From positions 1 through 39,865 of the forward strand of contig JAJDCO010000125.1 of assembly GCA_029260795.1 (NCBI GenBank): a DNA stretch of 39,865 nucleotides, read 5' to 3'. Shown here piece after piece: positions 1 through 7,853 of the stretch. The first letter of the stretch is position 1, and every line of letters starts with the position of its first letter. Source of the stretch: Planctomycetota bacterium. GTDB taxonomy: Bacteria > Planctomycetota > OFTM77. Under the pieces are notes generated by a model. It searched no databases. It was not told the origin of the DNA and was given only the letters and a program-made list of their open reading frames with translations. The position numbers and the translations under genes are program-made.

Positions 1-81
1 TGCCCGTGGATGCAAGGAAAGCGACCGAGCACGCCGCAGTCGACCTCGCTGCAGGTCGTCGAGGCGGCGCAGGAAGCTTGA
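1..81 (+). CDS. 3' end of an unidentified upstream gene (partial)
   Basis: The first frame is open from the window edge to a TGA at 79-81 and gives 26 residues ending in VVEAAQEA. Nearly all third positions are G or C, as in the real genes of this window, which is the only evidence that it is coding. The fragment is too short to name. It could be chance in such GC-rich DNA; the sequence left of the window would settle it. Confidence 0.4.
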   Translation, partial: CPWMQGKRPSTPQSTSLQVVEAAQEA

Positions 82-614
82 CGCAGCAGGCATGGGTAGA
101 TTCGGCGCCGCAGTAGATGGCTGGTGAGAAATGCGGGTTAGCGGCGGCGCTCGTACTCGCCGTGTTGAGTTAAGCCCCAGGTCTGATCCTCGCGGCGACC
201 CTAGTGTTCTGGATCGCGGTCATCGGGTTCAGCGTCTGGGCGATCACCGTGCTGAGCTCCCGATCGGTCCAAGAGTACTTGGATGGCCCACGAGTGCGAC
301 GCCCACGGGCCCGACATGCTCGGCGCGAGGTCTCGGCGGCACCTGCCGGGCGTACGAGGCTCCTGTGACCAGCAAGACGAACGCCTCGAGAGGGTCTGGG
401 AAGAACAGCGCAATCTTGTATTCGTAGGAGATGCTGACGAGCCGCGTTGCGTCTGGGGATGACTCTTGTCGTTTCGTGCGTCGTGATCGCGTTTGACCTC
501 TTCGCGCTGGCGATGTTGACGTCGGAGCCCGTCCAGGAGCTCTTCCATACCAGCCCCTCGCGGTCGAAAGCTGCCAGCCTGTAGGTCGGTGGTCCGCGTC
601 GCCCGCTCTCCCCC
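82..614. other. Gene-poor stretch with short hydrophobic frames
   Basis: No convincing full-length gene is visible. One plus-strand frame holds three pieces separated by stops: an ATG at 117 followed by a short hydrophobic peptide that stops at 171-173; an open stretch from 174 to 368 whose start is a membrane-helix-like run (LVFWIAVIGFSVWAITVL) followed by an Arg-rich tail but with no ATG/GTG start before the helix; and the ORF at 459-584. Third-position GC is high in the last two. This may be a decayed small membrane-protein gene or chance. Confidence 0.35.
459..584 (+). CDS. Possible 41-aa small membrane peptide
   Basis: An ATG at 459 opens a 41-codon frame ending in TAG at 582-584. The first 20 residues are hydrophobic (MTLVVSCVVIAFDLFALAML), followed by a polar tail. 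About three quarters of the codons end in G or C. The sequence before the ATG (CTGGGG) is not a well-placed ribosome binding site, so translation is doubtful. The core VVIAFDLFA resembles VVLIALDMFA encoded on the same strand near 2465-2494, on the other side of the kinase gene. Function unknown; it could be a gene remnant or chance. Confidence 0.2.
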   Translation: MTLVVSCVVIAFDLFALAMLTSEPVQELFHTSPSRSKAASL

Positions 615-2063
615 TCACGAACGGTTGCGATACCGACTCAGCGACTCGAGTCGATCAACGGCATGAGCAACGAGCACTCCCATCACGACGGCGCTGGTGG
701 CGAAGATCAGATGACGATCGCCAGTCATCTGGAGGTGAGGCCTCCGCAGTGCGGCTTCGAGAACGAGGACCCCATAGGAAACCAACGACAAGAAGACGGT
801 GTACCAAACCAGCTGAACCCGAGACCCAAAGCCCGAGATCGCGATCATGAGCAGGTAGCCCGTGACCAAGGGAGAATCCGGCCCATCGGAGATGAGCAAT
901 GCCAGAGTCAAGAAGATCGAGTCGATGCTCGCCCAAGCGCGTGGAATCCATCGGGCGAAGTTGCCCGTTGTCGGGCCCTTCATCTCCAAGAGAAAGGAAG
1001 CGCCCGCCCAGGCGAGCACGACGGCGCTGATCTCGGCGAGGTAGCGCGAGTCGAAGTAGTGGAAGCCGAAGTTGACCCACGTGATCAGGTAGAAGGCGAT
1101 CAGAGCGACGAGACGATAGGCGAGAGCCGGCCGTAGCCGACCCCAGCGGCGGAGGCGAGCCCAGCCATTCGGTCGGATGCCCTCGAGAGGCTCCTTGGCG
1201 ACACAGCGTTCGAGATCGACCGCGAGGGCTTCGGCGGATGCGTAGCGTCTCTCCGGTGCCTTATCGAGACACTTGAGGCAAATGGCTTCGAGGTCTTTGG
1301 GGATCTCCGGTCGGACTTGACGCGGCGGGCGCGGCTCGCCATACAGAGCGGCAAGGATGGCCTCACTGGCGCTGTCCCCTCGCCCCGGAGGAGTCTGGGT
1401 GAGGCCCTCGTAGAGGACCGCCCCCAGGCTGTAGACATCAACCCTGGGACCGATGAGGTCGGTCGACGATCTGAGAATCTCTGGAGCGATGTATCCGAGT
1501 GAGCCCGCAACGACGGGAGGGGACTCCGCCGATTGGCTCCTCATCAACAGCGCCACGCCGAAGTCTGCGACGATCGGGTGCCCCTTCGGATCGACGATGA
1601 TGTTGCTCGGCTTCAGGTCCCGATGAAGCACTCCGGTCTCGTGGAGCACGTGCACCGCCCGAGCGACATCGGCGATCTTGTGCGCCAGATCGAGAGGATC
1701 CAGCTGGTCAGACTTGAAGAGGTCCTCGAGAGTCCTTCCCTCGACCAGCTCCATGGCGAGATACTGTTGACCGTGGAGGGAACCGGCCTCGTAGACCGCG
1801 ACGACGCCGGGATGCTTGACCTTCGCGGCCGCGACGCCCTCGAGCCGAAAGCGCTCAATCTGCTCGGCTGAGGCGAGGAGCCGCGAGTGGATGAGCTTCA
1901 AGGCCACCCGACGTTCGAGTCCTCGCTCTCGGGCCTCGTAGACCACCCCCATGGCGCCGCGTCCGAGCTCGCGCAGCACCTCGTACTTTCCGAAAGCAAA
2001 GCGGCCCTGTTCGGCCTTCCGGCTGAGCGAGGAAGAGTGATGTTCGTCTCCGGGCACTGCCAC
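615..2063 (-). CDS. Membrane-anchored Hanks-type serine/threonine protein kinase
   Basis: This encodes a signalling kinase that would phosphorylate Ser/Thr residues of unknown cytoplasmic targets. Counting from the chosen start (482 aa), the ATP loop GRGAMG is at 34-39, the ATP-binding Lys (VALK) at about 56, the catalytic loop HRDLKPSN at 147-154, DFG at 167-169 and APE at 193-195, so the enzyme looks active. Six hydrophobic segments follow (about 314-332, 343-359, 378-393, 399-413, 417-435, 451-467) and make up the C-terminal third. No PASTA, TPR or WD repeats are seen. I chose the GTG at 2063 because AAGGGG lies 6 nt before it and the kinase domain begins soon after. An in-frame GTG at 2180 would add 39 residues that look non-coding and has no Shine-Dalgarno sequence. 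The input signal sensed by the membrane part is unknown. Confidence 0.93.
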   Translation of the reverse strand: MAVPGDEHHSSSLSRKAEQGRFAFGKYEVLRELGRGAMGVVYEARERGLERRVALKLIHSRLLASAEQIERFRLEGVAAAKVKHPGVVAVYEAGSLHGQQYLAMELVEGRTLEDLFKSDQLDPLDLAHKIADVARAVHVLHETGVLHRDLKPSNIIVDPKGHPIVADFGVALLMRSQSAESPPVVAGSLGYIAPEILRSSTDLIGPRVDVYSLGAVLYEGLTQTPPGRGDSASEAILAALYGEPRPPRQVRPEIPKDLEAICLKCLDKAPERRYASAEALAVDLERCVAKEPLEGIRPNGWARLRRWGRLRPALAYRLVALIAFYLITWVNFGFHYFDSRYLAEISAVVLAWAGASFLLEMKGPTTGNFARWIPRAWASIDSIFLTLALLISDGPDSPLVTGYLLMIAISGFGSRVQLVWYTVFLSLVSYGVLVLEAALRRPHLQMTGDRHLIFATSAVVMGVLVAHAVDRLESLSRYRNRS

Positions 2064-2659
2064 CGAAGGCCCCTTGAGATGCGCTCGCCACGTCCAGTGC
2101 CGGTGACCTGACGAGCGTTTCCAGGCCAGCGGCGTTCCCTGAAGAGCTCGGTTGGAGTCACCGATCTCTCGCCAGGTCACTTTTCAGGTATTGAGCAGTC
2201 GAGGGTCGTCCCCTCCGCAGCGCCGCCGCCGAACCTCGACGTCCTCGAGAACGCCGTTCAGACAACGTTCGACTTCGTTCAAGTGTCTGAACCGCTCTCC
2301 CGCGTTCACAACGCCCGAGGCAGAGCCATCTCCTCATGAGCGGTCGGGGATCATTCTGCACGATCCTCGAGTTCTACACAGCGAGAAGAGGTCGACAACT
2401 TGAGCCGAAAGCCACGATCGGACACCCTTTCAGTCTCGCGGCGATCCTGGAGTTCAGCTTCCGGGTCGTATTGATCGCGCTCGACATGTTCGCCTGAGTG
2501 GCCCTGTCATCCCAAGCGGTCAGGGTGACCTTCCAATTGACCGCTCGAACTCGAGACTGCGCCTCTTCACGCTGACCTCCTTCATCGTTCGAACACAGTC
2601 CAACCGGTATCCTGAGGAAGTCGCGTCTCGGATCATGTCGCCTCACGAAGGAGAAGCTG
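2064..2659. other. Divergent intergenic region, kinase and DUF4149-like gene
   Basis: About 600 nt lie between two divergent genes. I see no convincing gene or terminator. A plus-strand frame encodes the hydrophobic run VVLIALDMFA at 2465-2494, followed at once by TGA (2495-2497). After that stop the same frame continues with VALSSQAV, which aligns loosely with the peptide ORF at 459-584. The region must hold promoters for both neighbours, but no hexamer pair was clear enough to name. Confidence 0.4.
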
Positions 2660-3163
2660 TTGCTGCGACGCTGGCTGGTGCTGGTCGTGTTCTCGATATG
2701 GTTCGGCGGCTTCACGTTCTATTCGGCGATCGTCGTGCCGATCGGCAACGACGTCCTCGAGTCCGACATCCTTCAGGGCTTGGTCACGCAACGCGTCACG
2801 ACTTGGCTCAACTCCTTCGGAGCCGGAGTCGCTTTGCTGCTGGCGATCGATCTTTGGCTCACTCGGCGCGCGGCCAGCCGAAGACTGGTCGGCGCCGCGA
2901 CGACGACTCTGGCGATCCTCGCGGCATCGCTTCCTGTACTTGCCCTGCTCCATGCCGAACTCGATCAACTGATCCGACCCGAGCGGCTAGGGATATCGGA
3001 TCCGGACCGCTTCGGCACGCTCCACGTCGTCTACCTGCAAGTCAGCACCGTGCAGTGGCTCGCCGGCGCCATCCACATCGGGCTTCTGATCGCACTCTGG
3101 CGGCGTGAGATTCAATCGGAACGGGGCTCCCGACCGATGAGCCGCGCGGAGGAGATCTCTTGA
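2660..3163 (+). CDS. Small integral membrane protein, DUF4149/TMEM205-like
   Basis: This is a 167-aa protein with four likely membrane helices (about residues 5-25, 50-68, 80-98 and 128-147). The N-terminal pattern WFGGFTFYSAIVVPIG, the short VTQRVTTWLN segment and LHVVYLQVSTVQ near the third loop resemble bacterial DUF4149 proteins, whose function is not established. The start is a TTG at 2660: GAAGGAG lies 6 nt upstream and the first helix begins almost at once. It is a single gene, divergent from the kinase and convergent with the glycosidase gene 33 nt downstream. The family call is by pattern only. Confidence 0.75.
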   Translation: MLRRWLVLVVFSIWFGGFTFYSAIVVPIGNDVLESDILQGLVTQRVTTWLNSFGAGVALLLAIDLWLTRRAASRRLVGAATTTLAILAASLPVLALLHAELDQLIRPERLGISDPDRFGTLHVVYLQVSTVQWLAGAIHIGLLIALWRREIQSERGSRPMSRAEEIS

Positions 3164-3187
3164 GAAGCCTTCCGCGCCACCCCTCTT

Positions 3188-3210
3188 CGTCGCTCGTCAG
3201 CGAGCCGACG
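3188..3210. terminator. Inverted repeat between convergent genes
   Basis: A GC-rich hairpin (GCTCG, loop TCAG, CGAGC, extended by CGTC/GACG with one bulged C) overlaps the stop codon of the glycosidase gene. It sits between two convergent genes, where a shared terminator would be expected. There is no T-run on either side, so it would be a weak intrinsic terminator or only a mRNA 3'-end hairpin. Confidence 0.35.
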
Positions 3211-4570
3211 CCGCACGGATGGTCACGAAGCGGAGGTCGTCGTCCGCGAATCTCGGCAGTCGAATCGTCAGGGCGCCACCGACGACGCTCCGGACCTCGC
3301 TGGAGACCGGGGTCGGCCCATCGGGGCTCGCCACCTGCTTGGGCTTCCAGACGTCGTTGCCGCAGAGCTCATGAGCGGCGGTCAGCTCCGAGACGTCGAC
3401 TTGCACCGCAGCCTCCCCGCCACCCCACGGGTAGCCCTGGATCTTCAAGATCACGCCACCGACCGGGTCGAGATGGCTGTGCTTGCCGACACAGATCACG
3501 ATCTCCTGGCGCGCGTCGCTGCGGCTCGCGATCGCGAACGTGTTGATCTCGGGTCGCGAGACCTCGAGCCGGACGTTGCCCTTTTCGCGGCCGTGCCATT
3601 CATAGAACCAGTACGAGTGCTGCTCGGCGCTGTAGTTCTTGAGGAACAAGCCATTGAGACCCACCCAACAGGAGCTGTACGTCGTCTGCGGAAAGCAGTT
3701 CGAGTAGAGGTTCCAGCAGGCGAGGTTGGCGAAGTCGATCCCGGCCTGATCCATGTGCCAGACGAACGAGGCGAGGTACACGGGTCGGAGCACGATCAGG
3801 CTCTGGGTGTACTCGTTGATAACGAGCTTGGGATCGTAGCCGCCCCCGATCTGGTCGATCGCACTGCGCAGCGCATCGACGTTGCCCTGGATGTTCCAAG
3901 GGTACCAATCGTCGTTCATGTGCCAGGACACGGCGTCGAGGCGGATGCCGTATCGGGAGTCGAGGTCCTTGATGAAGTTCGCGACCGATCGCCCGTTGAA
4001 GTTGTCGCGCGCCACGAATCGGGCGAAGCTCGGTCCGATGAACTTGGCGTTCGGCACGAGGGTCTTGATCGTGGACACGGCGGCGTCGTAGGTCTTGAGC
4101 AGATCGCTGTAGCTCCACTGCCAGAAGTAGGCGTGATCCGGCTCGTTCCAGATGTCCCACCACTCGACGTGCAGGTTGTTGCTCTGGATGTACGAGACCT
4201 GGCTCACGAGATACTGCTGCCAGAGCGCCAGGTTGGCCGCCGGGTTCCCGAGCTGCTGCCAGCGCCACGAGAAGCTGACCTCGTACTGGATATTGCTCGT
4301 GAAGGGTCGCACCGCCGAGAGCTGCCACAGTTTGCTCACTCGCCAGGCGCTCGTGTTGAGTGCCTGCACCTTCGCGATCGGAAGCGGGTCGCTCTCTTCG
4401 AAGCCGTGAAGCCAGCCCGTGTACAGCCGCACCGGTCCGCGATCCTGATCGGCATGGATCGTGATCTCGGGAACGAAGCGAGGGGATGTCTTCTGAGCCC
4501 GTGCGAACGAGCTCATGAGCAGCCCGAGGACGATCGCGGTCAAGATGAGGCGGACTGACGAGCGAGGCAT
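3197..4570 (-). CDS. Secreted glycoside hydrolase, clan GH-A (GH39-like)
   Basis: The predicted product (457 aa) starts with a classical signal peptide: MPRSSVR, a hydrophobic core, then an ARA|Q-type cleavage site near residue 25. The mature part looks like a TIM-barrel retaining glycosidase. WDIWNEPD at 137-144 carries the likely acid/base Glu142, and VINEY at 249-253 the likely nucleophile Glu252, about 110 residues apart as in clan GH-A. The NEP motif and layout resemble GH39 (beta-xylosidase/iduronidase-type) enzymes. The substrate cannot be read from sequence. The ATG at 4570 is preceded by GGGAGA at 7 nt; the open frame extends further upstream but has no signal peptide and is not needed. 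An extracytoplasmic carbohydrate-degrading role is inferred. Confidence 0.85.
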   Translation of the reverse strand: MPRSSVRLILTAIVLGLLMSSFARAQKTSPRFVPEITIHADQDRGPVRLYTGWLHGFEESDPLPIAKVQALNTSAWRVSKLWQLSAVRPFTSNIQYEVSFSWRWQQLGNPAANLALWQQYLVSQVSYIQSNNLHVEWWDIWNEPDHAYFWQWSYSDLLKTYDAAVSTIKTLVPNAKFIGPSFARFVARDNFNGRSVANFIKDLDSRYGIRLDAVSWHMNDDWYPWNIQGNVDALRSAIDQIGGGYDPKLVINEYTQSLIVLRPVYLASFVWHMDQAGIDFANLACWNLYSNCFPQTTYSSCWVGLNGLFLKNYSAEQHSYWFYEWHGREKGNVRLEVSRPEINTFAIASRSDARQEIVICVGKHSHLDPVGGVILKIQGYPWGGGEAAVQVDVSELTAAHELCGNDVWKPKQVASPDGPTPVSSEVRSVVGGALTIRLPRFADDDLRFVTIRAASAR

Positions 4571-4706
4571 GGTGATTCTCCCGAGCGACTCCTGAGTGGT
4601 CGACGATGCGATTCTACGGTATCGGGCCTCGCCTCGAGCCCGCCGAAAGGTCTGGCCTTTGGGCCGATCCCGGAAACCGACCACCGATCGTCGACCTCGT
4701 CCCGCC

Positions 4707-5555
4707 TCAGCCGTGGATCGCCGCCAGTGCGGGCCAATCGACGCGCATCGCGTCGAAGACGGGGCCATCGATACACACACGCTCGTAGATGCCGAACTCG
4801 CCCGCGCTGTCCAGCACGCGCACCGCGCAGCCGTTGCAGACGCCGAAGCCACAGGCCATCGCCTCTTCCATCGCGACTTGCGTCGGGATGTTCGCCGGGA
4901 GCGTGTGCTTGGCGACGGCTCCCAGCATCGCATTTGGACCGCAGGCGAGAACGAGATCGTCGGGTCCGCACGCCCCGCTCGCGATGCGCTCGGCGAGCAC
5001 GTCGGTCACGTATCCGCGGTGGTCGCGGGAGCCGTCCTCGGTCGCGAACTCGAGAGTGACGCCTTCATAGGAGGAGTCGTCGAGACCCACCAGCTCGTCC
5101 GCCCGGCGCGCCCCGTAGAGTAGGTGCAGCTCGACGGTGCTCGAGCGCTCACGCAGCGCGTCGATCGTGGCCGGGAATGGGGCGAGACCGATGCCGCCCG
5201 CCACGAGGAACACTCGCCTGGGCGTCGAATCGAGGGTCCAACCGTGCCCCAAGGGACCGGTCACGCGCACACGATCCCCCTCGCGGCGGTCGCACAGCCA
5301 CTCGGTACCGGATCCATAGACCTTGATCAGGAAGTCGAGATGCAGGGTGGTGTCGGCGAGGCGAGATCGGCTCACGGAAAAGGCCCGCGGCAGAAAAGGA
5401 AGTGGCTCGTCGAACGGTCGGAGCATGTAGAACTGCCCCGGATCGGGGGCCGCGATCGACGCCGGCACCTCGAGCGTGAGACGGTGCACGGCCGCGCCGA
5501 CTCCCTGGTACTTCACGACTCGACCGGCTACCGACGCCTTCTCGGCGATCTGCAC
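4707..5555 (-). CDS. pyrK: Dihydroorotate dehydrogenase electron transfer subunit-like flavoprotein (PyrK)
   Basis: PyrK-type proteins pass electrons from dihydroorotate dehydrogenase B to NAD+ through FAD and a 2Fe-2S centre. The 282-aa product shows the expected order: a ferredoxin-reductase FAD barrel with RAFSVS at 57-62, the nucleotide-binding GGIG at 120-123, CGPNAML at 205-211, and a C-terminal cysteine cluster at Cys235, Cys240, Cys243 and Cys261 (CGFGVCNGC then ERVC). The start is a GTG at 5555 with GGAG 9 nt upstream. The frame stays open to 5978, but that extension is Arg/Pro-rich and looks non-coding. No pyrD gene is adjacent, so the partner is either elsewhere or this is a related oxidoreductase subunit. 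The glycosidase gene lies 136 nt downstream on the same strand. Confidence 0.88.
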   Translation of the reverse strand: MQIAEKASVAGRVVKYQGVGAAVHRLTLEVPASIAAPDPGQFYMLRPFDEPLPFLPRAFSVSRSRLADTTLHLDFLIKVYGSGTEWLCDRREGDRVRVTGPLGHGWTLDSTPRRVFLVAGGIGLAPFPATIDALRERSSTVELHLLYGARRADELVGLDDSSYEGVTLEFATEDGSRDHRGYVTDVLAERIASGACGPDDLVLACGPNAMLGAVAKHTLPANIPTQVAMEEAMACGFGVCNGCAVRVLDSAGEFGIYERVCIDGPVFDAMRVDWPALAAIHG

Positions 5556-5941
5556 TGTGAGATTCTCCGTTCCTGTCTTCGGGATGCCCTGAGGGCCGCA
5601 AACGGTCTCGCACGCCGAGGCGACGGAATCAAGGCCTCGGCGGGGAGGTGGAGTGGCGTCGGGAGGTCGGGGTGCGCCCACTGGGCGCTTCGTCTGGGAC
5701 ATCCGGGGTACTCTGGGCGTCAGCTCCGCTTCGCTCGGGAGACGCTGTCGACAGGCGCGGTGCAAGAAGCTTCGCTGCGCGGACGCACTCCAGGTCTTAC
5801 TGCGCGCACGTACTCCCGGTCTCGAGGGACGCGGCCTGGTTCCGGCGGCTTTACAGCCTCTGAGCAGACCCCTATGATCTCGGGTTTTGGTTTCAGATCC
5901 GGATGTCTCCGGATCCGGTTCGCCACTCGGCCATTGTTCCC
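5556..5941. other. Divergent intergenic region, pyrK and abcF
   Basis: The 386-nt gap between two divergent genes contains one good promoter for the rightward genes (separate entry at 5850-5878). The rest holds only arginine-rich open frames typical of GC-rich non-coding DNA. No terminator or structured leader was recognised. Confidence 0.5.
5850..5878 (+). promoter_or_regulatory. Sigma-70-type promoter for abcF-argS-apt
   Basis: TTTACA (5850-5855), a 17-nt spacer, then TATGAT (5873-5878): each hexamer is one base off consensus and the spacing is optimal. Transcription would start near 5885, upstream of both candidate start codons of the ABC-F gene (5903 and 5942). Confidence 0.65.
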
Positions 5942-7834
5942 ATGACGCTGCTCTCCCTCGAAAACGTAACCAAGACACTGGGCGATCATCTGCTCCTGGA
6001 CGGCGTCTCGTTGACGGTGAATGCTGGAGCCCGAGTCGGATTGATCGGCGCGAATGGCACCGGCAAGACGACGCTCTTCCGAATCCTGGCTGGCGAGCTC
6101 GAGCCGGATGGTGGCCGCCGAACGATCGTCCGCGGCACGAGAATCATGGCGCTGGCCCAACGGGACGACGTCGCGTCCGGTCACTCCTTGCTCGAGGAGC
6201 TCCTCGCGTCCCGCAAGGACATCGTGGAGCTGGAGCATCGGTTGCACAAGATCCAGGCGCAGCTGGCCGAGGGCCCACCGCGTGAGGAGCTCGAGGCCCT
6301 GGTCGACAAGCAGTCGCGGGTCCTCGAAGAGTTCGAGCGCGCCGGTGGTTACGAGGTCGAGCGTCGAGCAGAAGCGATCCTCATGGGCCTCGGCTTCGAC
6401 CGTGAGCGCATTCGGCAGCCGACCGACGGTCTGAGCGAAGGCGAGAAAGGCCGCGTCTCGTTGGGCAAGCTCCTGTACGAGGACGACGCGCTACTGCTGC
6501 TCGACGAGCCGACCAACCATCTCGACATCCACACCGTGGCGTGGCTGGAGGACTTCCTCCGAAAGTACTCGGGAACAGTCATCGTGATCTCACACGATCG
6601 GCGCTTCTTGGACAACGTCGCCACCCAGATCGCCGAGCTCGAGCGAGCTGAGCTGACCGTCACACCGGGCAACTACTCGGCATGGGAAGATCACAAGGCC
6701 AAGCGCCGCGAGATCGAGGACAAGGCCTTCAAGAACCAGCAGCGCCAGCTCGCGAAGGAAGAGGATTTCATCCGGCGCAATATGGCCGGGCAGAAGACCA
6801 AGCAGGCCCAGAGCCGACGCAAGCGGCTGGAGAAGGTGGATCGGCTCGAGCGCCCTGGCCACGAGCCGGCCGCCATGAAGGTCGACTTCGGCTCCGTCGA
6901 TCGGGGCGGCGAGCACGTGCTGACCTTGGAGGATCTGCGGGTCGTGATCGGAGAGCGGACCCTCGTCGACGGCCTCGACCTCGAGATCTTCAAGGGTGAG
7001 AAGATCGGCATCGTCGGCGCGAACGGCTGCGGCAAGTCAACGCTCCTCGAAACACTGCTCGGGGAGCGGATGCCGGATGGCGGGCGCGTGAAGCTCGGCG
7101 CTCGCACCAAGATCGGGTACTACGATCAAGATCTGTCGGGCTTGCGCGAGGACTCGACTCCCTTCGACGAGATCCGATCGGTGCGGCGCACCCTGGACGA
7201 CGAGGAGGTCCGCTCGCACCTGGGCCGGTTCTTGTTCACGGGCGATGAAGTCGACAAGTCGGTGTCGGTGCTGAGCGGTGGCGAACGAGCTCGCCTGGCG
7301 CTGGCGAGGATCGTGCTGACGGAGTCGAACTGCCTGGTATTGGATGAGCCGACCAACCATCTGGACATCTATGCACGGGCGAGCCTGGAGCGAGCTCTCA
7401 AGAGGTATCCCGGCACGATCTTGGTCGTCTCGCACGATCGCCAGCTCCTCGATGGTGTCGTGTCACGCATCCTGGCCTTCGAGAAGGACGGCCGAGTGCG
7501 CCTCCACCACGGGACCTACCGCGACTACGACCAGCGCCAGCAATCGCAGCAGGCAGCGGCGCAAGAAGCCGAGCGTCGCTCTGCCGGAAGATCGGGCTCG
7601 GCTGCCTCGCCGAAGAAGGCCAAGCCACGCGAACGCATGAAGCGACAGCACACGTTCGAGCAGCTCGAAGCGAAGATCATCGAGACCGAGGAGCGCCTCG
7701 CCGAAGCACGGGAGGCGATGTACCGTCAGGAAAACTATCAGGAAGCCGCCAAGATGAAGCGGCTCCAGACCGAGGAGCGCCAGCTCGTCGCGAAGCTCGA
7801 AGAGCTGAATCGAGAGTGGGAGACCTGGGTCTGA
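5942..7834 (+). CDS. ABC-F family ATP-binding protein (ribosome-associated type)
   Basis: This soluble protein (630 aa) has two fused ABC domains and no membrane segment. ABC-F proteins act on the ribosome (Uup, EttA, YheS, antibiotic-protection types). Walker A is GANGTGKT at 36-43 and GANGCGKS near 359. The signatures are LSEGEKGR near 164 and LSGGERAR near 444, each followed by DEPTNHLD. A charged linker joins the domains, and the last ~75 residues form a Lys/Glu-rich coiled coil, as in Uup-like members. I start at ATG 5942 (MTLLSLENVT) because family members begin this way; an in-frame ATG at 5903 adds 13 residues, and neither has a clear Shine-Dalgarno sequence. argS follows after 19 nt, so they are probably cotranscribed. 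The subfamily is uncertain. Confidence 0.93.
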   Translation: MTLLSLENVTKTLGDHLLLDGVSLTVNAGARVGLIGANGTGKTTLFRILAGELEPDGGRRTIVRGTRIMALAQRDDVASGHSLLEELLASRKDIVELEHRLHKIQAQLAEGPPREELEALVDKQSRVLEEFERAGGYEVERRAEAILMGLGFDRERIRQPTDGLSEGEKGRVSLGKLLYEDDALLLLDEPTNHLDIHTVAWLEDFLRKYSGTVIVISHDRRFLDNVATQIAELERAELTVTPGNYSAWEDHKAKRREIEDKAFKNQQRQLAKEEDFIRRNMAGQKTKQAQSRRKRLEKVDRLERPGHEPAAMKVDFGSVDRGGEHVLTLEDLRVVIGERTLVDGLDLEIFKGEKIGIVGANGCGKSTLLETLLGERMPDGGRVKLGARTKIGYYDQDLSGLREDSTPFDEIRSVRRTLDDEEVRSHLGRFLFTGDEVDKSVSVLSGGERARLALARIVLTESNCLVLDEPTNHLDIYARASLERALKRYPGTILVVSHDRQLLDGVVSRILAFEKDGRVRLHHGTYRDYDQRQQSQQAAAQEAERRSAGRSGSAASPKKAKPRERMKRQHTFEQLEAKIIETEERLAEAREAMYRQENYQEAAKMKRLQTEERQLVAKLEELNREWETWV

Positions 7835-7853
7835 TGAGGAGTGCGAGCGACTG

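Noticed and set aside
3371..4558. Long open frame on the plus strand across the glycosidase gene
   Set aside because: Antisense to a well-supported gene with signal peptide and catalytic motifs; composition is that of a mirror frame.
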